A stretch of DNA of 64,000 nucleotides from an uncultured bacterium. GTDB lineage: Bacteria > Planctomycetota > GCA-002687715. This document shows positions 46,655 through 58,051 of the stretch, piece by piece; positions within the stretch are counted from its first letter, which is position 1; each line of letters starts with the position of its first letter. The notes below the pieces were generated by a model. It worked only from the letters and a program-made list of their open reading frames with translations, had not been told where the DNA came from and ran no database searches. A program made the translations under genes and the position numbers. The stretch is from positions 62,001 through 126,000 of the forward strand of contig CADEGH010000004.1 of NCBI GenBank assembly GCA_902826835.1, read 5' to 3'.

Positions 46655-46860
46655 TGAAAGAAGTTGCCAAGGGGAACTGCTGGTTGGAATAGGAGAAAAA
46701 GGGGAAAAAAGATGGAATACCGGAGTTTTTACGTGCTGGAACACAACCTCGGCAACGTTTTTTGATCTTGAGTTGAGTACGGAAACGCGGGCGATAACTC
46801 CCAGCTCGGTCTCCAAAAACTTCAACGCAAATTAGGCTCCCGTCATTCGGTGCTCGGCGG

Positions 46861-47994
46861 CTAGATTCGCCCGGCTTCGAGCAGATCGGCAAGCCTCGCT
46901 CGGAGGCAACGGACGAGGTGATCGCGGGTTCGAGCGTAGTCGGCGCCGGAACCCCCGATTGGGTCCGCGATGGGACGGCCGTCTGGGTCGACCAAATCCC
47001 AAGCTGCGGACCGACCGACCAGGTGCCCGGACAGGGCTTGACCGTGCGCGGAGGTCATGACCCAAACCAGATCGGCACTCTCGAGGACCTCCGGGGAAAC
47101 CCTGGACGTGCGGTGACCTGCCCCGGACCGAAATCCCGCCTCCTCGAGGGCACGCTTCGCTTCCGCGCTCATCGCGCCACCCCGCGAGGCGGCGATGCCC
47201 GCGGAACGAACCACAAAGCCCGCCGATGCGAGATTGGTGGCGTCGACTCCCAAGGCTTCCGCCAGGAGCTTCACCAAGATGGCCTCGGCCATCGGACTTC
47301 GGCAGGTGTTGCCGGTGCAAACCAGCAGAATCTCCAGGGGAGCCGCCTCGGAAATTTCGGCACGTGAGAGGGCCCCTTCGCGCACCATTTCCAGCCGGTG
47401 GGGGTGGTGTGCCCGGATAATCGTGGACTCGCGGCCCACCCGGCAGGAGCCCCCGTCCACGATCCAACCCAGTTCGGGAAAAGTCTGAGCCACCTCCTCG
47501 GCCGTGAGGCCCGGCGCGCCCCCACTGAGATTGGCGCTCGTGGCGTGAACCGGACCCTGCACAAGCCGCAGGACCTCGCGAGTGAACGAGTGATCGGGGA
47601 CTCGAACCGCCGTCCCCGGATCGGTACCCAGAATCAACGTGAGTGGACCAGGCCACCATCGGGCCATCAGCTTTTGAGCTCGTTTCGGGAGCACATTGGA
47701 AAAGCCTTGGACCGCCTCGGCGTCGGGCAAGAGATAGGGGAGTGCCTTGGAATCCGGGCGACGCTTGAGCTCGTAGATTCGTCGCACCGCGGAACTTCGG
47801 TTGGCGCGCGCGCACAACCCGTACACGGTCTCGGTGGGCAGGGCTACGACCTGACCCTCCTCGAGCGCTTGAGCGACCAGGGCCGCCCGCTCGGCAAACT
47901 GAAGCGGTTCCGTGGGTACGAGAACGTGCAGGGCAATCTCCTCTTGATCGGGCGCGCCCCCCGAGCTCCCCGTGCTCCGAACACTACCAATCAC
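46861..47994 (-). CDS. Fusion of threonylcarbamoyl-AMP synthase (TsaC/YwlC) and low-molecular-weight protein-tyrosine phosphatase
   Basis: 377 residues; GTG 47994 is the listed start, with the first ~22 residues uncertain. Residues ~25-210 form a Sua5/YciO/YrdC domain (VVALPTETVYGL, YELKRRPDSKALP, GPLTLIL, HATSANLSGG) that makes threonylcarbamoyl-AMP for the tRNA t6A modification. Residues ~220-377 form an LMW-PTP domain with the catalytic loop VCTGNTCRSP and the general-acid region DPIGGSGADY. In Bacillus the two are neighbouring genes (ywlC, ywlE); here they are one chain. Both active sites look intact. Confidence 0.9.
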   Translation of the reverse strand: MIGSVRSTGSSGGAPDQEEIALHVLVPTEPLQFAERAALVAQALEEGQVVALPTETVYGLCARANRSSAVRRIYELKRRPDSKALPYLLPDAEAVQGFSNVLPKRAQKLMARWWPGPLTLILGTDPGTAVRVPDHSFTREVLRLVQGPVHATSANLSGGAPGLTAEEVAQTFPELGWIVDGGSCRVGRESTIIRAHHPHRLEMVREGALSRAEISEAAPLEILLVCTGNTCRSPMAEAILVKLLAEALGVDATNLASAGFVVRSAGIAASRGGAMSAEAKRALEEAGFRSGAGHRTSRVSPEVLESADLVWVMTSAHGQALSGHLVGRSAAWDLVDPDGRPIADPIGGSGADYARTRDHLVRCLRARLADLLEAGRI

Positions 47995-48343
47995 TCGGGG
48001 GGTCCAGTTGGGCAGTACGAGCCCCGCAGCCTCGCCTCGGTCGATTCACTCACCGAAGTCGGTGGTCCCGGAGGCATCCGAGTCGCTCTTGCCTTGGCGC
48101 CCTTCGCCCTCAGAATAGGCTGGATCGGCCGGGCCAATCAGGGGGCGACTCGGACAGCGTTCGTTCCGCTGGGTTCGAGCCCACCCACGCTGAACCGCCC
48201 TAGCGCAAGAAGCAGGATGGCACTCGCCATTGGGCGATTGCGGACGAGCCGATCCGGCCGAGGCCGCGCTCGGCCGTTGGCTCGTGCCGAGTACTCCTTC
48301 TCGAACCAGGTGCGATGGACCGACATCGCTGATCCCCTCAAGC
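47995..48343. other. 349-base gap between divergent genes, no feature seen
   Basis: Separates the TsaC-phosphatase gene from the kinase-like gene. The plus-strand frame extends to 48230, but its translation there is unlike any kinase N-terminus. I see no convincing promoter, tRNA or small gene. GGGTTCGAGCCC at 48171 resembles a T-arm, but the stem and the rest of a tRNA do not fit. Confidence 0.5.
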
Positions 48344-49047
48344 ATGAACCCTCCACCGAGCCAAGACCGCCCTCCTCCCTGGCAAAGCTTGGTGAACGGG
48401 CTTTCGCAAGAGGTCAAAAAACCGTTGAGCACGATGGCGATGGGCCTGCAGTTGCTGCGAGAGGACATCCGGGGCCATCATGCTCTTTCCGCCGCGGATG
48501 CGCTCACCAAGGTCGAGCTCCTGTTGCGCGAAGTCCAACACGTGCAGCGAATCGTTCAGGACTTCGTCCGGCTGACCCAGGAGCCGGAGCTGCAGTTGCG
48601 GGATCGGGACCCCCACGCCCTGGTCGAGGAGGTTTTGGCCTTCTTGGCCCCCGACCTGGCGGAGAAGGGGATCCGCGTCTGCACTCAACTGGACCGAACC
48701 CTCACGAATATCCGCGTCGACCCGGATCTTCTGCGACAGGTGTTGGTCCAACTCGTGCGCAATGCGGAGCAGGCGATGCCGTCGGGAGGCGTCCTGACTT
48801 TGCTGACCCACTCGGAAGCCGAGCGTTTGACCATCCACATCATCGATACCGGGGCCGGAATCCCGGCGGAGATTCGCGACCGGATCTTTGACGGCTTCTT
48901 TTCCACCAAACCCGATCGAGCCGGCATGGGGTTGGCAGTAGCGAGGCAGATCATCGAACGCCACGGCGGAAGCATCGCCTGCGACAGCGCCGAGGGTCTC
49001 GGCACTCGATTCACCGTGGCTTTGCCCGCGAGCGGAGGTCCCATCGC

Positions 49048-49051
<4 letters not shown>
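48344..49051 (+). CDS. Histidine-kinase-like protein lacking the phospho-accepting His
   Basis: 235 residues from ATG 48344. An H-box-like segment GLSQEVKKPLSTM has Gln22 where kinases of the NtrB type have His (SHE.. pattern). The ATP-binding domain looks complete: N-box LVRNAEQAM, G1 DTGAGIP, F-box FDGFFSTK, G2 GMGLAVAR. There is no sensor or membrane segment. It overlaps the sigma-54 activator gene by GTGA, so the pair is a unit. It may act as an ATP-dependent binding partner or phosphatase of the activator and not as a kinase. Confidence 0.82.
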
Positions 49052-50413
<1,362 letters not shown>

Positions 50414-50418
<5 letters not shown>

Positions 50419-50440
50419 CAATTTGTCAGGCCCTGCCAGG
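50414..50440 (+). promoter_or_regulatory. Inverted repeats, candidate activator site for the sigma-54 regulator
   Basis: CCTGACAATTTGTCAGG (50414-50430, 7-base arms, three-base centre) followed at once by CCTGCCAGG (50432-50440). The first repeat includes the activator stop codon. It lies about 136 bases upstream of the -24 element of dnaK, within the usual range for enhancer sites of NtrC-type proteins. It could instead be a hairpin ending the activator transcript, but no T-run follows. Confidence 0.45.
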
Positions 50441-50556
50441 CCGACCGGAACGTGGCATCGCCAAGGGGGAAGCGCCCTCCTAGAGAAGATCACCACCTTC
50501 GCCTTTTCCCCAAGAAACGCCGGATATCTGGGTCCACAGATGGGACTTGAGTCGCC

Positions 50557-50571
50557 TGGCACCGAGCTTGC
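50557..50571 (+). promoter_or_regulatory. Sigma-54 (-24/-12) promoter upstream of dnaK
   Basis: TGGCAC-CGAGC-TTGC, preceded by C, against the consensus YTGGCACG-N4-TTGCW. The two invariant doublets, GG (50558-50559) and GC (50570-50571), are exactly ten bases apart. Predicted transcription start is near 50583, 65 bases before the dnaK start. It lies in the gap right after a sigma-54 activator gene. No CIRCE repeat is seen. Confidence 0.65.
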
Positions 50572-50647
50572 GTATGGCCGCCCAGCGACCTGAGCTTGGA
50601 ACTCGGGTCCGCGCTCGATCAACCACCCATTCTCGGGGGATAAGCAC

Positions 50648-52567
50648 GTGGGAAAGATCATCGGTATCGACCTGGGAACCACCAACTCGGTCGTCTCGGT
50701 CATGGAGGGGAGCGAACCCTCGATCATCGTGAACGCGGAGGGCGCCCGGACCACCCCCTCGGTCGTGGCATTCACCGAGGGGGGCGAGGAACTCGTCGGT
50801 CAACCCGCCAAGCGCCAGGCGGTGACCAACCCCCAAAACACGGTCTTCAGCATCAAGCGATTCATGGGGCGTCGCCGCGGTGAGATCTTGGAGGAGGAGC
50901 GCCGCGTTCCCTACAAAATCACGGGAGGCGCGGACGAGCCCGTCCGGGTGGAAGTGCGCGGCAAGAAGCTGACCCCTCCCGAGATCTCCGCCAAAGTCCT
51001 GCGCAAGCTCAAAGAGACGGCGGAGGCGCACCTCGGGGAGCCGGTGGACAAGGCGGTCATCACCGTGCCCGCCTACTTCAACGATTCGCAGCGCCAGGCC
51101 ACCAAGGATGCCGGATCGATCGCCGGCTTGGAGGTAGTGCGCATCATCAACGAGCCCACCGCCGCAGCGTTGGCATACGGGCTCGACAAGAAGAAGGACG
51201 AGAAAATCGCGATCTTCGACCTCGGCGGTGGCACCTTCGATATCTCCATCCTCGAAGTGGCCGACGCCGGCGGTGAGGGTCGTACGTTCGAAGTGCTCGC
51301 GATCAACGGCGATACCCACCTCGGCGGCGATGACTTCGATCACGCCCTGATCGATCACGTCGCTCAGAAGTTCCAAAAGGACACCGGCGTCGATCTACGC
51401 CGGGACCAAATGGCGTTGCAGCGTCTGAAGGAGGCCTGCGAAAAGGCCAAGTGTGAACTCAGCTCCTCTTCCCAGACTGACATCACGCTGCCCTTCATCA
51501 CCGCCGATGCCTCGGGTCCCAAACATCTCCAGATGACCCTGAAACGCACCGAGTTCGAGCGCATCGTCGAGCACCTGGTGAAGAAGTGCAAAGACCCCTG
51601 TGTCAAGGCTCTCGCTGACGCCGGCCTCTCTCCCGAAAAGATCGACGAAGTCATCTTGGTCGGTGGTTCGACCCGCATCCCCGCCGTGCAGGCGCTGGTC
51701 AAAGAGATCTTCAAGAAGGAACCCAATCGCAGCGTCAACCCTGACGAGGTCGTCGCGATGGGGGCGGCGATCCAGGGTTCGATTCTCGCCGGAGATCGCA
51801 GCGACGTCTTGCTCTTGGACGTCACTCCGTTGAGCCTCGGCATCGAGACCTACGGTGGCGTCATGACCCGCCTCATCGAACGCAACACCACGATCCCGAC
51901 CAAACGGACGCAGGTGTTCAGCACGGCCGACGACAACCAGCGGACGGTCACCATTCACGTACTCCAGGGCGAGCGCCCGATGGCGGGCGACAACCGCACC
52001 CTCAACCGATTCGACCTCGACGGAATCTCGCCCGCGCCGCGCGGCGTGCCGAAGATCGAAGTGTCCTTCGACATCGATGCCAACGGCATCCTGAACGTCC
52101 ACGCCAAGGATCAGGGTACCGGCAAAGAACAGAAGGTCCGCATCACCCCCAGCTCCGGCCTCACCGACGCAGACATCGAGCGGATGAAGCAGGAAGCCGA
52201 AGCGAACGCGGACGAGGACAAAAAGCGCCGCGCCTTGATCGAAGCCAAGAACAAGGCTGATCACGTCGCCTACGAAGTGGAAAAGCAGATCAAAGACAAA
52301 GGCGCGAAGTTGAGCGAGGCGGATCGAGCCGAGCTCACGAAGGCGGTCGACGCGGTCAAGGATGCCGGGCGAGGTTCCGACCCGGCCGAAATCGAGGCGA
52401 AGATCGAGGCCCTCCAAAACGTCGCCCGCAAGTTTGCGGACAAGTTCGACCAAGGCGGCGAGACGGCTCAGCCCGAAGCCGAGGCCGATACCCACGCTGA
52501 GGCCAAGCCGCAGAACAAAGCCGCTGACGACAACGTCATCGACGCCGACTTCGAAGTGAAGAAGTGA
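50648..52567 (+). CDS. dnaK: Chaperone DnaK (Hsp70)
   Basis: 639 residues, GTG start with GGGGGA seven bases before. Complete Hsp70: [11 protein letters not shown] (phosphate loop), [73 protein letters not shown] linker to the peptide-binding domain, and an acidic tail ending ADFEVKK. ATP-driven folding of client proteins in the cytosol. grpE and dnaJ are not adjacent. Its promoter appears to be sigma-54-type, unusual for dnaK. Confidence 0.97.
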   Translation: MGKIIGIDLGTTNSVVSVMEGSEPSIIVNAEGARTTPSVVAFTEGGEELVGQPAKRQAVTNPQNTVFSIKRFMGRRRGEILEEERRVPYKITGGADEPVRVEVRGKKLTPPEISAKVLRKLKETAEAHLGEPVDKAVITVPAYFNDSQRQATKDAGSIAGLEVVRIINEPTAAALAYGLDKKKDEKIAIFDLGGGTFDISILEVADAGGEGRTFEVLAINGDTHLGGDDFDHALIDHVAQKFQKDTGVDLRRDQMALQRLKEACEKAKCELSSSSQTDITLPFITADASGPKHLQMTLKRTEFERIVEHLVKKCKDPCVKALADAGLSPEKIDEVILVGGSTRIPAVQALVKEIFKKEPNRSVNPDEVVAMGAAIQGSILAGDRSDVLLLDVTPLSLGIETYGGVMTRLIERNTTIPTKRTQVFSTADDNQRTVTIHVLQGERPMAGDNRTLNRFDLDGISPAPRGVPKIEVSFDIDANGILNVHAKDQGTGKEQKVRITPSSGLTDADIERMKQEAEANADEDKKRRALIEAKNKADHVAYEVEKQIKDKGAKLSEADRAELTKAVDAVKDAGRGSDPAEIEAKIEALQNVARKFADKFDQGGETAQPEAEADTHAEAKPQNKAADDNVIDADFEVKK

Positions 52568-52582
52568 GCCCGCCGCCCGGCC

Positions 52583-52609
52583 GGACCGGTCGGGCAACCA
52601 GACCGGTCC
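52583..52609 (+). terminator. Hairpin after dnaK, probable terminator
   Basis: GGACCGGTC and GACCGGTCC form a perfect 9-pair stem with a 9-base loop, 15 bases after the dnaK stop. No T-run follows, so termination may be inefficient or Rho-assisted. Confidence 0.45.
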
Positions 52610-52757
52610 AACGGTGATCCATGCGATCCGTAGGGAGCGGGGGCCCGGCCGCGGTTCGTTTCCGAGGTCCGTGCCAGCGACCGTGGCCTGCGTATGATGC
52701 GGCCCGCATTAGCCTCCGCCCCCCACGTGGGATCACCCGTTTGGACCTCGGACCCGG

Positions 52758-53666
52758 ATGATCGAAGCTCAAAACGTCTCGAAGATCTACGGATCTTTTG
52801 TCGCCTTGGATCGTGTCTCCTTCTCGGTCCCCCGGGGCGAGGTCGTTGGTTTTCTGGGCCAAAACGGGGCCGGTAAGACCACGACTCTGCGGATCCTCGC
52901 CTGTTACATGCCGCCCACCGAGGGATCCGTACGCATTGCCGAGCGAGACACCGTCCGGGACTCGGACGCGGTGCGGCGGATGATCGGCTATTTGCCCGAG
53001 CGAGTGCCGCTTTACGACGACCTTCGGGTCCTCGAGTACTTGGATTTCCGAGCTCGCCTGAAGGGCCTCCGCGGAGCGGAAGCCAAACAAGCGGTCGCCA
53101 CCGTGCTCGATCGATTGGCCTTGACTGCCAGGAAGTCGAGCCTGATCGGCAGTCTCTCCAAAGGCCTGCGGCAGCGCGTAGGCATTGCCGACGCGCTCGT
53201 CCATCGGCCCTCCCTGCTGATTCTGGACGAGCCGACCTCCGGCCTCGACCCCGATCAGCGCATGGAGCTGCGCAAGCTCATCAAAGAGCTCGGGGCGCTC
53301 CACACCGTCATGGTGAGTACTCATATCCTCCCGGAGGCGGAGGCGATTTGCGACCGCATCATCGTCATCCACCGCGGGCGGATCCGCGCAGCCTCCCGCC
53401 TGGAAGATTTGCGTCGCGGCGTCGGCCAGACCTCCATCGTGCATGGCGGTCAACCTCTTGCTCACTACGGCGAAAGCTCGGCGGCGGCGTCGGTGGAACC
53501 CGGGGGAGACACCACTCGGGTTTTGATCCCCGATGCGGCGGCGACCCCGCGGGTCGTGGAGCGGCTCGTGAGAGAGGGCAGGCCGGTTTACTCGGTCCAG
53601 TCCGAAGTGCCCTCCCTGGAACAGATGTTCGCCGCCATCACCACCCGCAGCGAGGACGTGGCGTGA
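52758..53666 (+). CDS. ABC transporter ATP-binding protein (GldA-like)
   Basis: 302 residues. Walker A GQNGAGKT, signature variant LSKGLRQRVG, Walker B LLILDEPTSGLDP, switch His STHIL, with a ~75-residue C-terminal extension. With the next three genes it forms a set similar to the GldA/GldF/GldG exporters of Bacteroidota and their relatives in many phyla, where the role outside gliding is unknown. A TATGAT hexamer at 52693 could be a -10 element, without a clear -35. Confidence 0.92.
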   Translation: MIEAQNVSKIYGSFVALDRVSFSVPRGEVVGFLGQNGAGKTTTLRILACYMPPTEGSVRIAERDTVRDSDAVRRMIGYLPERVPLYDDLRVLEYLDFRARLKGLRGAEAKQAVATVLDRLALTARKSSLIGSLSKGLRQRVGIADALVHRPSLLILDEPTSGLDPDQRMELRKLIKELGALHTVMVSTHILPEAEAICDRIIVIHRGRIRAASRLEDLRRGVGQTSIVHGGQPLAHYGESSAAASVEPGGDTTRVLIPDAAATPRVVERLVREGRPVYSVQSEVPSLEQMFAAITTRSEDVA

Positions 53667-54415
53667 GACGATTCCGGATCCTCCTCGGCCACGAATGGCG
53701 CGGCGCCATCAAGAGCCCGGTGACTTGGCTGATCATCGGATTGGCGTGGATACTTTTCGGGGCGCAATACACCCAGAGCATTTTGCCCGGGTCCACCGAC
53801 CCGGACCTGCGATCGACCGACCTTTTGCTCGTCACCTGGCAGAGCTCGATCTTCGCCGTGTATCTCATGCTGTTGGTCGTGCCGTTGCTCGCGATGAAGT
53901 CGATATCCGAGGAAAAGCGCAGCGGGACCTTCGAGATGCTCGTGACGACTCCGGCCAAAGACCACGAGATCGTACTCGCCAAATTCTTTGCGTTGTTCGC
54001 GATCGTAGCGCTGATTTGGGCCATCCTTCCCATCAACGCACTGGTGCTCGCGACGGTCGACCGCGAGCCGGACTGGGGCTGCGTGGCCTGCTCCTACCTG
54101 GCCATCGTGGGGATCGGCGGGCTCTTTCTCTCCGTCAGCCTGCTCGCCTCGGCTCTCACTCGACACCTTTTGCTCGCGGGCTTCCTCGCGTTCGTCCTCG
54201 TGATGGCGGTGGTGTTTCTACCGGCGCTGGCGCGCAAACTGCCCGAGACCTGGAGCGACCTGCGAGGAGTCCTCGGCCTCGGAGATTTGTTGCGCCAAAC
54301 CGAGGAGGCGGCGCGCGGCCTGCTCGATCTCGTCCACTTGGCCTACAGGGCGGCACTGACCGCGTTTTTCCTGTTCGTGACCATCCGAGTGCTGGAGATG
54401 CGCAAGTGGCTGTGA
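53663..54415 (+). CDS. ABC-2 type permease (GldF-like)
   Basis: 250 residues from GTG 53663 (GTGA overlap with the ATPase). Six membrane helices; the conserved cytosolic stretch EEKRSGTFEMLVTTPAKDHEIVLAKF is the family hallmark (GTxExLlstPv type). Works with the ATPase at 52758. Confidence 0.92.
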   Translation: MRRFRILLGHEWRGAIKSPVTWLIIGLAWILFGAQYTQSILPGSTDPDLRSTDLLLVTWQSSIFAVYLMLLVVPLLAMKSISEEKRSGTFEMLVTTPAKDHEIVLAKFFALFAIVALIWAILPINALVLATVDREPDWGCVACSYLAIVGIGGLFLSVSLLASALTRHLLLAGFLAFVLVMAVVFLPALARKLPETWSDLRGVLGLGDLLRQTEEAARGLLDLVHLAYRAALTAFFLFVTIRVLEMRKWL

Positions 54416-54432
54416 ACCGGACCGAAGGGGGC

Positions 54433-56013
54433 ATGACCCGGCGCTACCGCGCGCGGGTACTCCTCAATGTCGTCGTAGCCTCGCTCCTCAGTCTGGGAGT
54501 GGCGATCGGGTCCGTCATCCTCATGCGCGAGTGGTCCTACCGGCGCGACCTCCGCTTCGACTTGACGCGCGACCACCGCTACGAGCTCGACCCGCTCGCC
54601 AAGCAGCTCCTGCGCACGCTCGAAACTCCTCTGAAGATCGACTTGGCATGGGGATTCGACAGCGACATCCGCAACCGGGTGCTCGACGCGCAGGGTTATC
54701 CCCGGCAAGATCTCCTCGAGGTCTTCTACCGGCCGATTGTCAGCGAAGCGTGGCGTCGGATCGAACAAGTGCTGCTCGAGTGGAGCCGCTTCAGCGGGCA
54801 GGTCGAATACCGCACGTTCAATGCGGACTACGAACCCCAACGCCTGTCGGACCTTGCCAAGACATTGGGAGTTTCCCCCGACGAGGTGGTCAATCACGTC
54901 ATCTTGGAGTGCGGGGGGCGCCGCCGGGTGGTTCCCCTCCGCAAGATGATGAAGGACATGGAGTGGGGCGTATTCCCCGCGCAGCCGGGGGCGGAGCGCC
55001 TCGAGCCTCGCGCTCCGGGGGCATGGCTCGTCCATGAGGAACTCGTAGCCACGCTTCGCGCCTTGTTGATGGGCGAGATGAAGACCATCCTCGTCGCCCA
55101 GGGGCACGGCGGCGTGCTCGAGGAGGGAAGCGGGGAGACCCAGCGCCTGCGTAGTGCCCTCCAGTCGGACGGGTTTGACCTCGTCCCTTCCGACCTCCGC
55201 CGACTGCCCGAGGTCAGCTCGGACGTCGACGCCGTGCTCCTGCCCGCGCTCACTTCCCCCCTCAGCGCGGGGGAGGTCAAGCTCCTGCGCGAATACGAGG
55301 ACGCCGGGGGACGGATCCTCATCTACGCCGACCCTCGCCTGCCGGAAAACTACTCGCGCATCCTCGAACGCTACGGAGTACGCCTGCTCGACGCCTGGAT
55401 CGAGGATCGCTCCCTCGCACACCCGGGACGGAGGGGTCCTGCGGATTTGCAGTCGGCGCGACTCTGTAACGGACTGCACCCGATCGACACTCCGCTCAAG
55501 AATCGGATCGAACTCTATGCAGGGCCCTGCCGCCCGATCCGTGTCGAAAAAGACACTGCCGCCGGGGCGCGCCGCACCACCTTGCTGCGAGCGAGTTCCG
55601 ATGCCCGAAGTGTCCCGTGCACTTACGATTCGACTTCCGGAGCTCCGCGGATGGACGAAGCCGCCGCCGCACCCACGCCCGAGAGCGACCGCAACCTCGC
55701 GATCGCCTTGGAGCGACCGCGGGGAGGAAGCGACCGTCCCGCCCGGATCGTCGTCTATGGCGGCGCCAGCTTCCTCGCCCCCAAAGAACTGGCTGCCAGC
55801 ACGTTCTTTGGCAACCGGGACCTTCTCCAGAACACGCTGTCGTGGCTCACCGACCAGGAGTCCGCGATCGGACTCGCCCCGCGCAGCGAAGTGCAAGCCA
55901 GGGTCGTCACCTACGAACGGGTGGCCCGGCCGGCGTTCCTGACTTCGATGGTGGTGTTCCCGGGGCTAGCTGCCCTTCTTGCCCTTTTGCTTTGGTTGCA
56001 GCGTCGCTCCTGA
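54433..56013 (+). CDS. Gld-like ABC transporter auxiliary protein (GldG-type)
   Basis: 526 residues from ATG 54433, chosen for the GAAGGGGG just before it; GTG 54412 would overlap the permease stop. One helix near the N-terminus (VVVASLLSLGVAIGSVILM), a large extracytoplasmic part starting with RFDLTRDHRYELDP and a central Rossmann-like segment (GEMKTILVAQGHGG, ILIYADPRLP), and a C-terminal helix (MVVFPGLAALLALLLWLQ). This is the usual plan of the ABC_transp_aux family. Sits in the membrane with the permease. Confidence 0.88.
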   Translation: MTRRYRARVLLNVVVASLLSLGVAIGSVILMREWSYRRDLRFDLTRDHRYELDPLAKQLLRTLETPLKIDLAWGFDSDIRNRVLDAQGYPRQDLLEVFYRPIVSEAWRRIEQVLLEWSRFSGQVEYRTFNADYEPQRLSDLAKTLGVSPDEVVNHVILECGGRRRVVPLRKMMKDMEWGVFPAQPGAERLEPRAPGAWLVHEELVATLRALLMGEMKTILVAQGHGGVLEEGSGETQRLRSALQSDGFDLVPSDLRRLPEVSSDVDAVLLPALTSPLSAGEVKLLREYEDAGGRILIYADPRLPENYSRILERYGVRLLDAWIEDRSLAHPGRRGPADLQSARLCNGLHPIDTPLKNRIELYAGPCRPIRVEKDTAAGARRTTLLRASSDARSVPCTYDSTSGAPRMDEAAAAPTPESDRNLAIALERPRGGSDRPARIVVYGGASFLAPKELAASTFFGNRDLLQNTLSWLTDQESAIGLAPRSEVQARVVTYERVARPAFLTSMVVFPGLAALLALLLWLQRRS

Positions 56014-56087
56014 GTCCGATCGTCGCCTCCCTGCCCTTTCGACTCTGTGACCCATTCTCTGGCCCTCCCGGGACGAGTCCCGCACGC

Positions 56088-57917
56088 ATGAATCCCAAGA
56101 CCACCCTTTTGTTGTTCGTTCTGGCCTTGGCCCTGGGGGCGGGCTGGTTTTTCACGCGCGGTGCCGATGGACCTGGCGGATCCAAAGCCCGCTCGCGGAC
56201 CCTGTTCCCCGATCTGGTGGAGTCGAAGATCACTTCGTTGATTCTCGAGGATCCCCTCGGAGAAGTGTGGCCGTCCACCGTCAGTCTCCGGCGCGCGACC
56301 CAAGGCTGGCACCTGATCACCCGGAACATCGCGGATGGGCTGCCCGTACGTGCCCGCTCGGAGACCGTGAGGGACCTCCTCGCGGCTCTGAAAACCCTGA
56401 CTCCGCTGCGCACCGTTGAGGACTCCGTGAACGAGGCCCACCTCGCGCGGCTAGGGTTGGCGGCGGCGCAGCGGCGGCGCATCGTGCTACGCGGGGACGA
56501 CGACCGTCAGTTTCAGCTCGAATTGGGCGCGACCGGTCCCGCGTTCGACGTCATGGTCCGGGTAGGGGAGGCAGGCCCGGTCTATTCCGTGGCGAAGGAA
56601 GTCTTGAACTCCTTACAACCTCCGCTCGAGGCGCTCGAGGATGCGGCGGTGTTTGCGGTCTCACCCCTTTCAGTGACCAGCCTCGCGTTCCAAGTCGGGG
56701 AGAGTCCCCGATTCCGCGCTACCCGCGAATTCTCGCGTTGGTTTGTCACGCATCCCTTCGCGGCCCCCGGCGACAGTCGCCGCCTCGAAGAACTGCGCAA
56801 CCGTCTCCTGAATGCGCGCATCATGGGTCGACGCGACCCTCAACGCATCAATCCACAGGGTGGTGGAAAGCCCTTCGGGACCCTGAGCATCGAAGTGAGC
56901 GACGGTGCCCCGATCGAGGCCCGGCTCTTCTCCGAGTCGGACGATCAGTTCTTCATCGCGGTGGATGGCGAGCCTTCGCACTACGCGGTCGACCCCGGGC
57001 TCCGCGCCGAGTTCGCTCGGCCGTTCGGCGACTACCGAGAGAGGGAGTGGATCCCGATCAATCCGTCCGAGATTCGGGAGCTCCGCCTGACCGGGCCGCA
57101 CCGGCTGCATCTCGCGCTCACCGGCAGTCATCAGAATCAGCCCGTGCACGAAGTGCTGATCCCATCTTCCAAACCCGGGGTCGTCATGAATCGAGGGACC
57201 GATCCGGTCCGCATAGGGAACTTCCTCGAGAAGCTTCGCAAATTGGGCTTCGACTCGTATCAAAACGAACTTGAGCCGTTTACGCCTGAATGGACGCTCG
57301 AAGTCTTTGGTCCTGAAGGCCAAGCCGATCTCGTCTACGAAATCGGCGCCGCGAGCGATGGTCGGTGTCTCGCGAGACGGAAGGACGAAAAGGGCGGAGG
57401 AGTGGTCGCCGCGGCGGCCCTCGAAGGAGTCCTCGTGCGGAGCGAGGACTTGCTTGAGCTTTACGCCCAGGGGCTTCTTGCTTATTTTCAATTGGCGAGC
57501 CTCGAAATCAGGGCGCCGGGCGGAGCGTCGGTGGAAGTGCGGGGCTCGGTCTCCGAGGGAAAAGACTGGGCAGGGGAAATTGTGTCGGCGCAGTCCGCGT
57601 CACCGCTGCCCGCTTCCTTGTCGAAGGACCTGGTCACCCGATTGGTTCGCCTTCCGGTTCGGGAACACCGAAGCGGCGATCAGGGCAGTCCTATCGAAGC
57701 GTCGCGACTCTCGGTGCGCTACCTCGTCGCCGAGGGCGCCACCCAAAGTGGAATCCCCGACAATCCTCAGGGTCGCTGGCACGAGCTCCGCGTCGGTCCC
57801 GCCGGTCCGGACGGGATCTCCGAAGCCAGCCTGGATACCGATCCCCCCCAGCGGTTTTCCGTGGACCAACGCTCCCTCCAGCCATTCTTCGATCTCTTGC
57901 GCACCACGAATCGCTGA
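56088..57917 (+). CDS. DUF4340 domain protein, partner of the Gld-like ABC module
   Basis: 609 residues from ATG 56088. N-terminal signal/anchor (LLLFVLALALGAGWFF), then long beta-rich extracytoplasmic segments typical of DUF4340 (SKITSLILED, DLLAALKTLTPLR, RIVLRGDDDRQFQLELG). Such proteins regularly follow gldAFG-like genes, but their function is unknown. Last gene of the four-gene set. Confidence 0.85.
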   Translation: MNPKTTLLLFVLALALGAGWFFTRGADGPGGSKARSRTLFPDLVESKITSLILEDPLGEVWPSTVSLRRATQGWHLITRNIADGLPVRARSETVRDLLAALKTLTPLRTVEDSVNEAHLARLGLAAAQRRRIVLRGDDDRQFQLELGATGPAFDVMVRVGEAGPVYSVAKEVLNSLQPPLEALEDAAVFAVSPLSVTSLAFQVGESPRFRATREFSRWFVTHPFAAPGDSRRLEELRNRLLNARIMGRRDPQRINPQGGGKPFGTLSIEVSDGAPIEARLFSESDDQFFIAVDGEPSHYAVDPGLRAEFARPFGDYREREWIPINPSEIRELRLTGPHRLHLALTGSHQNQPVHEVLIPSSKPGVVMNRGTDPVRIGNFLEKLRKLGFDSYQNELEPFTPEWTLEVFGPEGQADLVYEIGAASDGRCLARRKDEKGGGVVAAAALEGVLVRSEDLLELYAQGLLAYFQLASLEIRAPGGASVEVRGSVSEGKDWAGEIVSAQSASPLPASLSKDLVTRLVRLPVREHRSGDQGSPIEASRLSVRYLVAEGATQSGIPDNPQGRWHELRVGPAGPDGISEASLDTDPPQRFSVDQRSLQPFFDLLRTTNR

Positions 57918-58051
57918 GCGCGCCTCGCGGATGCCGGATCTCGTCGAGAGTGCGGCACCCTGCCCGGACGTGACCCACGACTGCGCTACTAAGCGGCTGA
58001 CCCGCGGACGAGAGAACCACAGACTCGCAAGTCGCCCAGAGCGGACGCCCT

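Larger units (their letters stand above)
46052..46860. other. 809-base region without a recognised gene
   Basis: Contains two intrinsic terminators for minus-strand transcripts (46211-46245 and 46624-46654) and AT-richer sequence at 46690-46830. A perfect TTGACA on the minus strand at 46514-46519 lacks a good -10. Two overlapping short frames look mildly protein-like: plus 46495-46692 and minus 46592-46488. Neither has a ribosome site, and the plus one runs through the terminator hairpin. The 46246-46620 segment may encode a structured minus-strand RNA. Confidence 0.5.

Noticed and set aside
48150..48200. T-arm-like GGGTTCGAGCCC suggesting a tRNA gene
   Set aside because: The flanking bases do not form the 5-pair T-stem, and no anticodon or acceptor stem fits on either strand.
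50419..50647. Sigma-70 promoter or CIRCE for dnaK
   Set aside because: The only sigma-70-like pair (TTGAGT with a poor -10) is weak, and no TTAGCACTC-type repeat is present.
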